Source: JBBATK01 sp044228685
GTDB taxonomy: Bacteria; Bacteroidota; Ignavibacteria; Kapaibacteriales; NICIL-2
DNA length: 64,000 bases
Reading direction: 5' to 3'
Assembly (NCBI GenBank): GCA_044228685.1
Contig: JBGAUL010000014.1
Span: 1-64,000 of the forward strand
Below the pieces are notes generated by a model that ran no database searches, was not told where the DNA came from, and worked only from the letters and a program-made list of their open reading frames with translations. Each line of letters starts with the position of its first letter. The stretch's first letter is position 1. The translations under genes and the position numbers were made by a program. Below are positions 1 through 7,111 of this stretch, one piece after another.

Positions 1-1
1 A

Positions 2-1186
2 TCAACATCAATAACTCAGACTGTCACCGTCGTGGCAGCTCCTGCTCCTGAGATCAGTGCTAACGGTCCGCTTGCAATCTGCATCGGATCCAGCGTCACA
101 CTCGATGCAGGCGCCGGCTACTCATTCTATCAATGGTCAAACGGTGCTACAACTCGCAAGATCGTTGTTAGCCAAAGTGGCAGTTACAGTGTTCAAACAA
201 CAAACGCAAACGGTTGCGTTCGCAGCTCGAATCCGGTAACGGTTAGCGTCAGCGCTGTTCCATCACCACAGATCAGCAGCAGCGGAGATCTTCACTTCTG
301 CGAGGGATCCACTGTTACGTTGGATGCAGGTGCCGGTTATAGCTCATACTTGTGGTCCAATGGTTCAACAAGCCAGAGCATCACGGTTGGCGCGAGCGGT
401 AGCTATACGGTAACGGTAACATCAACCGGCGGTTGTCGTGGAACTTCTTCACCGATTGAAGTTGTGGCAAGTCCGCTTCCTGCAACAACGATTGCAGCTG
501 ACGGTCCGACGACCTTCTGTGATGGCGAAACAGTCGTTCTCGCCGCTCCTGCTGGCTTCGCTTCGTACCTCTGGTCAAACGGAACAAGCACACGATCATT
601 ATCACTAAGCGTCGGTGGAAGCTACACATGTACGATCACCAATGCCGAAGGATGTTCAGCCACATCCGAAGCAGTTGTCGTCACTGTCAATCCGCTACCT
701 TCGAAGCCAATCATCAGCTTCATCAACAATCGTTTGGCAACATCGGTCGGTTCGTCGATTACATCAATTCAATGGATGTTGAATAACAATCCAATCACAG
801 GTGCAACATCGACGAGCTACAATCCAACACAAGAAGGACGTTATCGCGTCCGTGTGATGGACGATAAGAAGTGTGCAAACATCTCAGATGAGTACGTGGT
901 AACACAACTCGCAGTTGTTGACGCAGGTGCCTATCGATTGGAAGCATATCCAAATCCATCGTCAGATGAGATTCATATCAGCTTCTCATATGAGCGTGGC
1001 ATCGAGCATGTGCACTATGTGCTCAACGATGCTGCAGGACGTGAAGTTCGCGTCATAGATGGCGGCATGGTTGGTGGAAATGTGCGTCAAGCAATTGACG
1101 TCCACGATGTACCAAGCGGTTCGTACACCTTGCGCATCGTGCTCGGTCATGACACCATGGTACTCAACATCGTCGTTCAACATTAA
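2..1186 (+). CDS. C-terminal part of a secreted repeat protein with T9SS sorting domain (5' truncated by window)
   Basis: The reading frame is open from the first bases of the window, so the gene begins upstream; the first in-window start-like codon (GTG at 32) lies inside a repeat and is not the true start. At least three adhesin-like repeats of about 80 residues are visible, each with the pattern C-x-G-x-x-V-T-L-D-A-G-x-G-Y ... YLWSNG ... GSYTVTVT ... GC, a beta-sandwich repeat common in FCB surface proteins. They are followed by a different Ig-like segment with IQWMLN. The last ~85 residues, starting near LEAYPNPSSDEI, have the YPNP motif and the G-x-Y-x-L-R strand of a type A T9SS C-terminal sorting domain. 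The product is therefore expected to cross the outer membrane by the Por system and stay surface-attached or be released. The precise ligand is unknown. A strong terminator follows directly. Confidence 0.85.
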   Translation, partial: STSITQTVTVVAAPAPEISANGPLAICIGSSVTLDAGAGYSFYQWSNGATTRKIVVSQSGSYSVQTTNANGCVRSSNPVTVSVSAVPSPQISSSGDLHFCEGSTVTLDAGAGYSSYLWSNGSTSQSITVGASGSYTVTVTSTGGCRGTSSPIEVVASPLPATTIAADGPTTFCDGETVVLAAPAGFASYLWSNGTSTRSLSLSVGGSYTCTITNAEGCSATSEAVVVTVNPLPSKPIISFINNRLATSVGSSITSIQWMLNNNPITGATSTSYNPTQEGRYRVRVMDDKKCANISDEYVVTQLAVVDAGAYRLEAYPNPSSDEIHISFSYERGIEHVHYVLNDAAGREVRVIDGGMVGGNVRQAIDVHDVPSGSYTLRIVLGHDTMVLNIVVQH

Positions 1187-1209
1187 TGGGTCCACACAAC
1201 CCGGAAAAG

Positions 1210-1242
1210 AAAACAGGGATCTTCGGATCCCTGTTTTCGTTT
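1210..1242. terminator. Bidirectional rho-independent terminator
   Basis: A perfect 12-bp inverted repeat (1210-1221 with 1226-1237) closes on a TTCG tetraloop. It has an A-run on the left arm and T-runs on the right, so it can act in both directions. It sits between two convergent genes. Confidence 0.85.
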
Positions 1243-1256
1243 TAGGCGATATCAGT

Positions 1257-3584
1257 TTACAGCTGCCACTCAACTCCAAGGATGGGGAGCATGCCGATGT
1301 GATGTGTCTCGGTCACGGTTTTGGAATAGGGATTCCACTCGATATTCTTTATGTTCTGAATATCAAAGGCATTCAGTGCGGTCAAGTACACGATGATATT
1401 CGACTGCGCGAAATGGAATCGTTTGTCGACGCGCAAATTGATGATGCGATAAACTGGCAAGTGGGCACTCATTGTAGGACCGGACTGAACAGCTTCGCCT
1501 TTGACAGCTGATGCCGCTGCATCAAGCGGCGTGTAGGCATTGCCACCGACCACACTGGCTTGACCGCTCAATTCCCAGGAGTCATCGATATTCCAGCCTG
1601 CCGTCGCATTGAATAAGAATCGATTATCAAACACTCTACTTCGTTCTACTCCATTGCCATCCGTAAACAAGCTGCGTGAATAGGATGCGCCGATCATGGT
1701 ATAAATCCTAGAAGTCATTTTCTTTTGCAAAGACAACTCTACCCCATAAGAATGAGCTTTGCCGTCGAATCGAAACATCCTGGTCTGGTCAAAATCAAAG
1801 TCGCCAATTGCTGCATCGAGAGGAGAATGTTCAGGTGCGTTCACATCGATTGGCATGTGAGAATACCGTTTGTCGTATGCCTCAAGCTGAATGCGCATAT
1901 CCTCGCGTGCTAACCACGAGATTGAGGCCGCCATATGTCGAGCAAACATTGGCGAATCGGGGAAGCTGTTTTGCAGGGAGTATTGCAACAATCCCATAGG
2001 AATGACTTGCGATGAAATTCCTCCGAAGACCGATGCGCTCAACTGCTCAGAGAATTTGTATTGCAGAGAAACGCGTGGTAGTAAGGTCGTTTGAAGGCTA
2101 CCGTAGCTTCCATAGCTGCTTCGTTCCACGCGAAGACCTGTGCTCAAGTTGCATGAGGAGTTCATTCGATAGAGCAAGCTGAAATATGCATCAGCATGAA
2201 AGGCATCGACGAGGTGATGTTGAGTTTCGGCAGGAAGCAGAGTCGAGTTTGCAATCGACGCCGGTATAAATGCCCGAAGGTCATGCGATTCAATTCTTGC
2301 GTCAGCGCCGAGATCAGCTTCAAGTGATGACACGATAAGAAGGTGCGTTTGATTGCGAATGTGCATAGCGCGAAGACTCGTTTCGTTGTCGAAGAAGAGC
2401 GAGTCGTTTTGCGGTACGTGAGAATACTCGAAAGAGTGGATGGAGTTATAGCTCAACGATGTATTAGTGTAGCCCACAGAGCCAAACAAGTGCTGCCAAT
2501 TCGCACCGGCCATGTTCTGCCACTGCTGATTGTGATTTGCCGATGTGTTGGTTTCTAGGCCTTCTGTTTTGTCCCGAGTAAAATCACTCAAGGCGCTGAA
2601 GAAGAGGACGTTGATTTTGTCGTCAGGACCAAGCTTGAGATTCAGCTTCGACTGACCATTAGCCCATTGAGGAGTGCCAGTTTGATCGAGTAATCCTTTG
2701 AGCAGATCCAAGTATCCTCGCGAGACAGATGCATAGTAGGAGCTGCCTCCACCGAATGGTCCTTCGACTGAAGCACCCACACCAATCATGTTCAAATCAA
2801 CTTGAGCCGCGAATTGTTCGGTGTTTGGATCGCGCAGCGATACGTCGATTCCTGCTGATAGTCCATTGTGTGAGGCATCGAAGCTACCTGCGGAAAAGTT
2901 CAGATTGCGGACTTGTGAGATATTGAGAAAGCTAATCGGACCGCCTGTTGCGCCTTGCTTGGGGAAGTAATTGATATTGATGATGGGCATGTTGTCGATG
3001 CTAAACACGTTTTCTGCAGGACTGCCACCGCGCACGGTTAAGTCGGCGCGTGAGTCGTCAACACGACCTACAGAGGCAGACGAACTCAGCACTCGATTGA
3101 CGTCACCGGCTGAACCGGGAGCTCGACGAATCTCCTCAGCCGAAAACTGCACAGCACTCGTATTCGTTGCATCGCTCGTGGCAAAGTAATCTGCTTGTAC
3201 GGTCACATCCGCCGATTGGGCAGAGCTCTGTTGAAGGCTGACATCGAGAAAGGTGCAGCGACCGGAGCGGATAACAACATCGGATCGACTTGCCGGCGTG
3301 TAGCCTACAGAACTAAACTGCAAGCGATACTGTCCGGGCTCAATTGAACGAATACTATACACTCCATTCTTATTCGAGATCGCCCCATGCGTAGTTCCGA
3401 CAACTCGCACCGTCACGCCGCTCAAGGGCTGCAATGTCGATGCGTCCACAACTGTCCCTTGCAGACTCGGAACAGTAGCGCTCGAAGATGATGAAGATGA
3501 TTGCGAAAAAAGCAGGGTCCCAATCGTTGAGTGAAAAAGAAGAAGTACTGCGAAGATGATTCGGCGTTGCATATAAGTCCCCAT
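1257..3584 (-). CDS. TonB-dependent outer-membrane receptor with carboxypeptidase-regulatory-like N-terminus
   Basis: The 775-residue product begins with a signal peptide (hydrophobic stretch at about 7-27, cleavage likely after LLFSQ). A CarboxypepD_reg-like beta-sandwich follows (about 40-120: GTVVDASTLQPLSGVTV, then GVYSI and GQYRL). A plug domain (about 130-240) contains RGGSPAENVFSIDN, close to the RGG-x-x-x-x-x-x-x-x-D-G plug signature. The remainder is a beta-barrel rich in alternating aromatic strands. This is the architecture of SusC/TonB-dependent receptors, which import large substrates or metal chelates using TonB energy. No SusD partner, siderophore gene or riboswitch is adjacent, so the substrate is unknown. 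ATG at 3584 is used, but a second ATG four codons on could also serve. The gene stands alone, facing away from the next gene. Confidence 0.85.
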   Translation of the reverse strand: MGTYMQRRIIFAVLLLFHSTIGTLLFSQSSSSSSSATVPSLQGTVVDASTLQPLSGVTVRVVGTTHGAISNKNGVYSIRSIEPGQYRLQFSSVGYTPASRSDVVIRSGRCTFLDVSLQQSSAQSADVTVQADYFATSDATNTSAVQFSAEEIRRAPGSAGDVNRVLSSSASVGRVDDSRADLTVRGGSPAENVFSIDNMPIININYFPKQGATGGPISFLNISQVRNLNFSAGSFDASHNGLSAGIDVSLRDPNTEQFAAQVDLNMIGVGASVEGPFGGGSSYYASVSRGYLDLLKGLLDQTGTPQWANGQSKLNLKLGPDDKINVLFFSALSDFTRDKTEGLETNTSANHNQQWQNMAGANWQHLFGSVGYTNTSLSYNSIHSFEYSHVPQNDSLFFDNETSLRAMHIRNQTHLLIVSSLEADLGADARIESHDLRAFIPASIANSTLLPAETQHHLVDAFHADAYFSLLYRMNSSCNLSTGLRVERSSYGSYGSLQTTLLPRVSLQYKFSEQLSASVFGGISSQVIPMGLLQYSLQNSFPDSPMFARHMAASISWLAREDMRIQLEAYDKRYSHMPIDVNAPEHSPLDAAIGDFDFDQTRMFRFDGKAHSYGVELSLQKKMTSRIYTMIGASYSRSLFTDGNGVERSRVFDNRFLFNATAGWNIDDSWELSGQASVVGGNAYTPLDAAASAVKGEAVQSGPTMSAHLPVYRIINLRVDKRFHFAQSNIIVYLTALNAFDIQNIKNIEWNPYSKTVTETHHIGMLPILGVEWQL

Positions 3585-3777
3585 TGTGTTCTAAAGCACT
3601 TCGTTATTGATGTGCTTCGGATGCGAATCTCGTGTTTTGTTTCTAACCATTGATCTTAAGCCTATCAAAATATTGTCAAAAGCAGGTCAAAAGCACGAAC
3701 TCAGACTCGTGTAAATCAACTAGATTCAGTCCTGAGCGCAACAGGAAGTGCAGTTGTTTTTAAGGTGAGACACAACG

Positions 3778-5088
3778 GTGACAGGGCAATTCAATGTTTG
3801 GAGCAAAGCGATTTCTCAGTGGCTTAGTCGACTAGGCCTCGCGCCGCTTTGTGCTCTTGTGTTTGTGCTGTTGATTTGTCCACGGCTTTTATCAGCTGCC
3901 TTCCCTGGACTCTGGAACTGGACCGCATCGAACGCCGATATCGGAATGTACTTCGCGAATGCGCAGTTCGTTCTGGACGGCAAGATTCCATATCGCGACT
4001 TCATCTTTGAGTATCCGCCATTAGCTTTTGCAGCCGAGCTAATTCCGTCTTTGATCACTAAACTCGTTTCGACAAATCCACGCTGGTACGTAGCTGTGTT
4101 TATCGCGATGAACGCAATTGCAGCAAGTCTGCTTATCCGTGATTGTGAACAGCTAAGTGGTATTGATAGCAATGAGCAGCGAGGCGCTGTGAGATTGAAG
4201 GCAATGCTTGCGTTTGCATTGATGGCTCCATTTATTGCTGCACGATTAGATATCATCCTCGTCTTTTTGATTCTATCATCCGCGAAGTATCTTATGCGAG
4301 GGAGCTTTACTCGAGCTCAAGTTCTACTCGCATCCTCGGTTCTCTTCAAGATTGTACCCATTATTCTAAGTCCGCTGTATCTGTTGATGATCGCGCGCCG
4401 TTCATCGTGGGGGCAGAGCGTGAAGTCCTCAGCGTACTTTGGAATCACCTTAGTGCTCTGTCTTGGACTTGGAATGTGGATCATCGGACCCGAGTTCTGG
4501 TCATTCTTGCGTTTTCACTCAGCACGCTCGCTCCAAGTCGAAAGCGTGCCGGGAGCTTTCTTGCTGTTGATCTCGCCCGAGGCGCGTACAAGCCTGAGCT
4601 ACAATTACGGTGCGGATCATATCATGAGCGCATCAGCGCTGAGCATTGCCCAGATGTTGCCTATTCTAAGTATAGTAGTGCTTGGAAGTGTTATTGTGTG
4701 GATGCACCGTTACCTCTGGAGAGCAGCGCCGTCAGGTATCTCATCGCGTCTGCTCATAGAGTTCTCGCTCATTCTGTTCTGCGTTTTCATACTCTGCTCA
4801 AAAGTCTTCTCTCCTCAATACTGCATGTGGTTGTTTCCCGGGATCATCTTGCTGCACGACAGGCGACTATTATGGTTGTCGTTTGTGATCTTGTTTGTGA
4901 CGAGCTTCACTTTCATGTTTCTTTATGCTCAATTGCTTGACGGAGAGCTCTGGGTGATTGCGCTTGTGAATATTCGCAATCTATTACTGGTAGTTTTTAG
5001 TGCTTTTCTGGTACGGACGGTGGCGGCAAGATTGAGAAGTGGGGACGATGATTTGAGGCTAAACGCTCATCAAGCACCGTCGACATGA
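3778..5088 (+). CDS. GT87-like polytopic membrane glycosyltransferase (DUF2029 type)
   Basis: The 436-residue product is almost entirely hydrophobic, with about ten predicted membrane segments. In the first periplasmic loop it has the motif YRDFIFEYPPLAF (about residues 82-94), the hallmark of GT87 polyprenyl-phosphate-mannose mannosyltransferases and DUF2029 proteins. The preceding D-I-G-x-Y (SNADIGMYF) fits the catalytic Asp of GT-C enzymes. It would transfer a sugar from a lipid-linked donor outside the inner membrane, but the acceptor is unknown. The start is GTG at 3778, preceded by AAGGTGAG. There is no operon partner; a tRNA on the opposite strand follows. Confidence 0.72.
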   Translation: MTGQFNVWSKAISQWLSRLGLAPLCALVFVLLICPRLLSAAFPGLWNWTASNADIGMYFANAQFVLDGKIPYRDFIFEYPPLAFAAELIPSLITKLVSTNPRWYVAVFIAMNAIAASLLIRDCEQLSGIDSNEQRGAVRLKAMLAFALMAPFIAARLDIILVFLILSSAKYLMRGSFTRAQVLLASSVLFKIVPIILSPLYLLMIARRSSWGQSVKSSAYFGITLVLCLGLGMWIIGPEFWSFLRFHSARSLQVESVPGAFLLLISPEARTSLSYNYGADHIMSASALSIAQMLPILSIVVLGSVIVWMHRYLWRAAPSGISSRLLIEFSLILFCVFILCSKVFSPQYCMWLFPGIILLHDRRLLWLSFVILFVTSFTFMFLYAQLLDGELWVIALVNIRNLLLVVFSAFLVRTVAARLRSGDDDLRLNAHQAPST

Positions 5089-5137
5089 AAGACATATCGA
5101 GCAGGTGCTTGATGAGTGATTGCATTTGGAAGGATTG

Positions 5138-5211
5138 TATCCCCGAGAGGATTTGAACCTCCGACTCCAAGTTTAGGAAACCTGTGTTCTATCCAGCTGA
5201 ACTACGGGGAC
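5138..5211 (-). tRNA. tRNA-Arg (anticodon CCU)
   Basis: Read on the minus strand this 74-nt segment folds into a cloverleaf. The acceptor stem has 7 bp (G-U first pair), then TA at positions 8-9, a 4-bp D stem, the anticodon arm CAGGT/ACTTG with loop TTCCTAA giving anticodon CCT, a 5-nt variable loop, and the T arm with TTCAAAT. CCU reads the AGG codon. CCA is not encoded. Confidence 0.93.
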
Positions 5212-5220
5212 AAGATGATT

Positions 5221-5700
5221 TTAGTGAATCGAGGAGTTTGGCCTTGCCATAATCCTATTGCCGCGTTGCCTGGGTCGATCGCGAAAGAGTATTTCGGAAA
5301 CGATGCTGTGCAGAGTGTCGGTGGTCATTGACGTTTCTGCGGCGAGAACCGAGCGCTCAATGACTTGTTCGATTTGGAATGCATTGATAATGCCAAGGGT
5401 CTGCATTTGAACCAGCTCGCCGTGTGCTTCCTTACTGAAGAGGATGCGTTCTGCCGGATGCAGTGTGCGGAAGTTTGAACTTGGACGTTCAAGCATTTCG
5501 CTTCGGCTCGGGCTGCGAAGCGAGTGCTCCATTTGATCGACCAACCAACCGACCGCAACCGAGATCTCGTCCTCTGTGTAACCACCGTTACGAAGGGCGT
5601 CGATATCAATATCGTTGACAGTTTCAGCATCTCGAAGCTGTGCGATGACGTGCATCACAATCTTCATGATACGGGCAGGATTCTGTTCAACTAATGCCAT
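5221..5700 (-). CDS. smg: Smg/DUF494 family protein
   Basis: The 159-residue product matches the DUF494 (Smg) family. It starts with a helical N-terminus (IMKIVMHVIAQL), followed by the signature-like LRNGGYTEDEISVAVGWLVDQME (broken across helices), and has a central FRTLHPAERILFSKEAHGEL block at about 76-95 typical of Smg proteins. In many bacteria smg lies beside dprA, topA and fmt, and here dprA and topA are also within 10 kb. Its biochemical role is not established. It overlaps the 3' end of ybeY by 14 nt, which suggests translational coupling. It is the last gene of a minus-strand run topA-yjbQ-unknown-ybeY-smg. Confidence 0.75.
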   Translation of the reverse strand: MALVEQNPARIMKIVMHVIAQLRDAETVNDIDIDALRNGGYTEDEISVAVGWLVDQMEHSLRSPSRSEMLERPSSNFRTLHPAERILFSKEAHGELVQMQTLGIINAFQIEQVIERSVLAAETSMTTDTLHSIVSEILFRDRPRQRGNRIMARPNSSIH

Positions 5701-6142
5701 GTTCTTTGTTTAAAATGATGTTCTCTTGACGATGCATCTCCTGACGTTGTTTGTCGGTGGCATCATCGAATCCGCAGAGATGGAGAATGCCGTGAATGAC
5801 AAGACGCTGGAGTTCATTGGTCAATGAGACCGAATATTCCTTTGCCTGACGTGTCGCTGTTTCAACACTGATGTAAATCTCTCCGTCAACACCTTTGTCC
5901 TCTAAGGCAAAAGTGATAACGTCCGTTGCGTAGTCGTGCTCGAGAAACTGCTTGTTGAGACGCCGAATGACGCGGTCGTTGAGAAATACCAGCGAGATCT
6001 GTGCTTCCGTAACTCGGTGCTGACGAAGAGTCAATTCAACAACTCGTTTCAGAGCTTGGCGCGGTACGCGTTTCAGTGATGAATCGTTTGAGATTTCTAG
6101 CTGAAGCTGCAGGGGAGAACGACGAGGACTTTTGGCTGCCAC
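5687..6142 (-). CDS. ybeY: Endoribonuclease YbeY (rRNA maturation/quality control)
   Basis: This 151-residue protein has the YbeY metal-binding motif HGILHLCGFDD at residues 117-127. The first two zinc ligands (H117, H121) are present, but the third His of the classical H-x-x-x-H-x-x-x-x-x-H is Asp127. The same position departs from His in Bacteroidota YbeY proteins (GYKD type), so this is more likely a lineage feature than inactivation. The conserved upstream segment YATDVITF-x-L is present at about 71-80. YbeY trims the 16S rRNA 3' end and takes part in ribosome quality control. The start is GTG at 6142 (MAAKSPRRS). The gene sits 14 nt after the unknown gene at 6157 and overlaps smg. Confidence 0.9.
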   Translation of the reverse strand: MAAKSPRRSPLQLQLEISNDSSLKRVPRQALKRVVELTLRQHRVTEAQISLVFLNDRVIRRLNKQFLEHDYATDVITFALEDKGVDGEIYISVETATRQAKEYSVSLTNELQRLVIHGILHLCGFDDATDKQRQEMHRQENIILNKEHGIS

Positions 6143-6156
6143 GTGATGAGAACCTC

Positions 6157-6588
6157 TTAGGCAAATACTTGCTCGGTGAGGGACAACTGCATCGCGGCCA
6201 TCAGAATGCTGGCGTCAAGCTGGGCGAAATCAGCATTGATGATGCTCTTGCGAATGTTGGCAAAGAGGGAACAAGTGCAACTTGCGCCAACTACCAAACT
6301 CGAGAGAGTGTCTCCATTGCTGCTGACGAAGATGATCTCGTCAGGCTCCACCACGACAAAGCCGCTGCAGTCGTGAATTTCGAAGTACCCATGCTGCGTT
6401 TGCGCCGTGATCAATGAACCAGTAGTGTCCTGATCCAATCGCACGTCGTTGTGAATAGTTATCGCAAGAGATTGACCCGTTTCGGCGTTCGCCAGACGGA
6501 AATACCAGGAACGCTCCAAGGCTTGAACATCGGCTTGGAGTGTTTGACTGATTGATCGAATGTCTTGATCGCTAAAGCTAAATGCCAT
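6157..6588 (-). CDS. Hypothetical protein, 143 residues
   Basis: I do not recognise a family. The protein has a helical N-terminus (SISQTLQADVQALERSWYF at about 12-30), then alternating beta-strands with one short hydrophobic strand pair around FVVVEPDEIIFVSS, and a final helical part. There is no signal peptide or membrane helix. The N-terminal part (WYFRLANAETGQSLAITI) resembles small beta-barrel stress or regulatory domains, but this is only an impression. Reality as a gene is supported by its position in a tightly packed minus-strand operon (64 nt after yjbQ, 14 nt before ybeY) and by normal codon use. The ATG at 6588 is the only plausible start. Confidence 0.6.
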   Translation of the reverse strand: MAFSFSDQDIRSISQTLQADVQALERSWYFRLANAETGQSLAITIHNDVRLDQDTTGSLITAQTQHGYFEIHDCSGFVVVEPDEIIFVSSNGDTLSSLVVGASCTCSLFANIRKSIINADFAQLDASILMAAMQLSLTEQVFA

Positions 6589-6652
6589 CGTGCGTTACTA
6601 TTCTGGACAACGAGGTGCCAAATTACAAAAGAGAGTATTCTAAAGCACGCAA

Positions 6653-7069
6653 TTATTCGCCTATGATCTTGATTAGGACCCGCTTATCACGCTTTCCGTC
6701 GAATTCGCCGTAAAATATCTGTTCCCATGGACCAAAATCAAGGCCTCCTTTGGTGATTGCCACGACCACCTCACGTCCCATAATCTGCCGTTTTAAGTGC
6801 GCATCGGCGTTGTCTTCGTAGCCATTGTGTTTGTAGCGAGAGTGCGGTTTCTCCGGCGCAAGTGTTTCGAGCCAGACTTCGAAGTCGTGGTGCAGACCAG
6901 ATTCATCATCGTTGATGAACACACTGGATGAGATGTGCATTGAATTGCATAGGAGTAGTCCCTCTTGAACCCCACTTTGTTTCAAGAATTCTTCAACTCG
7001 TGGAGTGATATTGACAAATGCCCTACGGGTAGGACAATGCAGAACTAGTTCATGACGAAAGCTCTTCAT
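6653..7069 (-). CDS. yjbQ: YjbQ family protein (secondary thiamine-phosphate synthase-like)
   Basis: The 138-residue product is a full-length UPF0047/YjbQ protein. It starts with RAFVNITPRVEEFLKQSG, has LLLCNSMHISSSVFINDDES in the middle (about 38-57), and ends with the conserved segment GPWEQIFYGEFDGKRDKRV with LIKIIGE. Conserved His residues in the HTSA/HISS and NADAHLKR motifs line the putative active site. E. coli YjbQ has weak thiamine-phosphate synthase activity, but the physiological role is not known. It lies 42 nt downstream of topA. Confidence 0.88.
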   Translation of the reverse strand: MKSFRHELVLHCPTRRAFVNITPRVEEFLKQSGVQEGLLLCNSMHISSSVFINDDESGLHHDFEVWLETLAPEKPHSRYKHNGYEDNADAHLKRQIMGREVVVAITKGGLDFGPWEQIFYGEFDGKRDKRVLIKIIGE

Positions 7070-7111
7070 GGTTTAGCCTAGGCTAGTATTGCTTTGAGTT
7101 GTAAAGCGGAT

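Noticed and set aside
3594..3618. AAGCAC/GTGCTT hairpin upstream of the TonB receptor, considered as a riboswitch element
   Set aside because: Only 6 bp, no conserved core of cobalamin or other receptor-linked riboswitches nearby.
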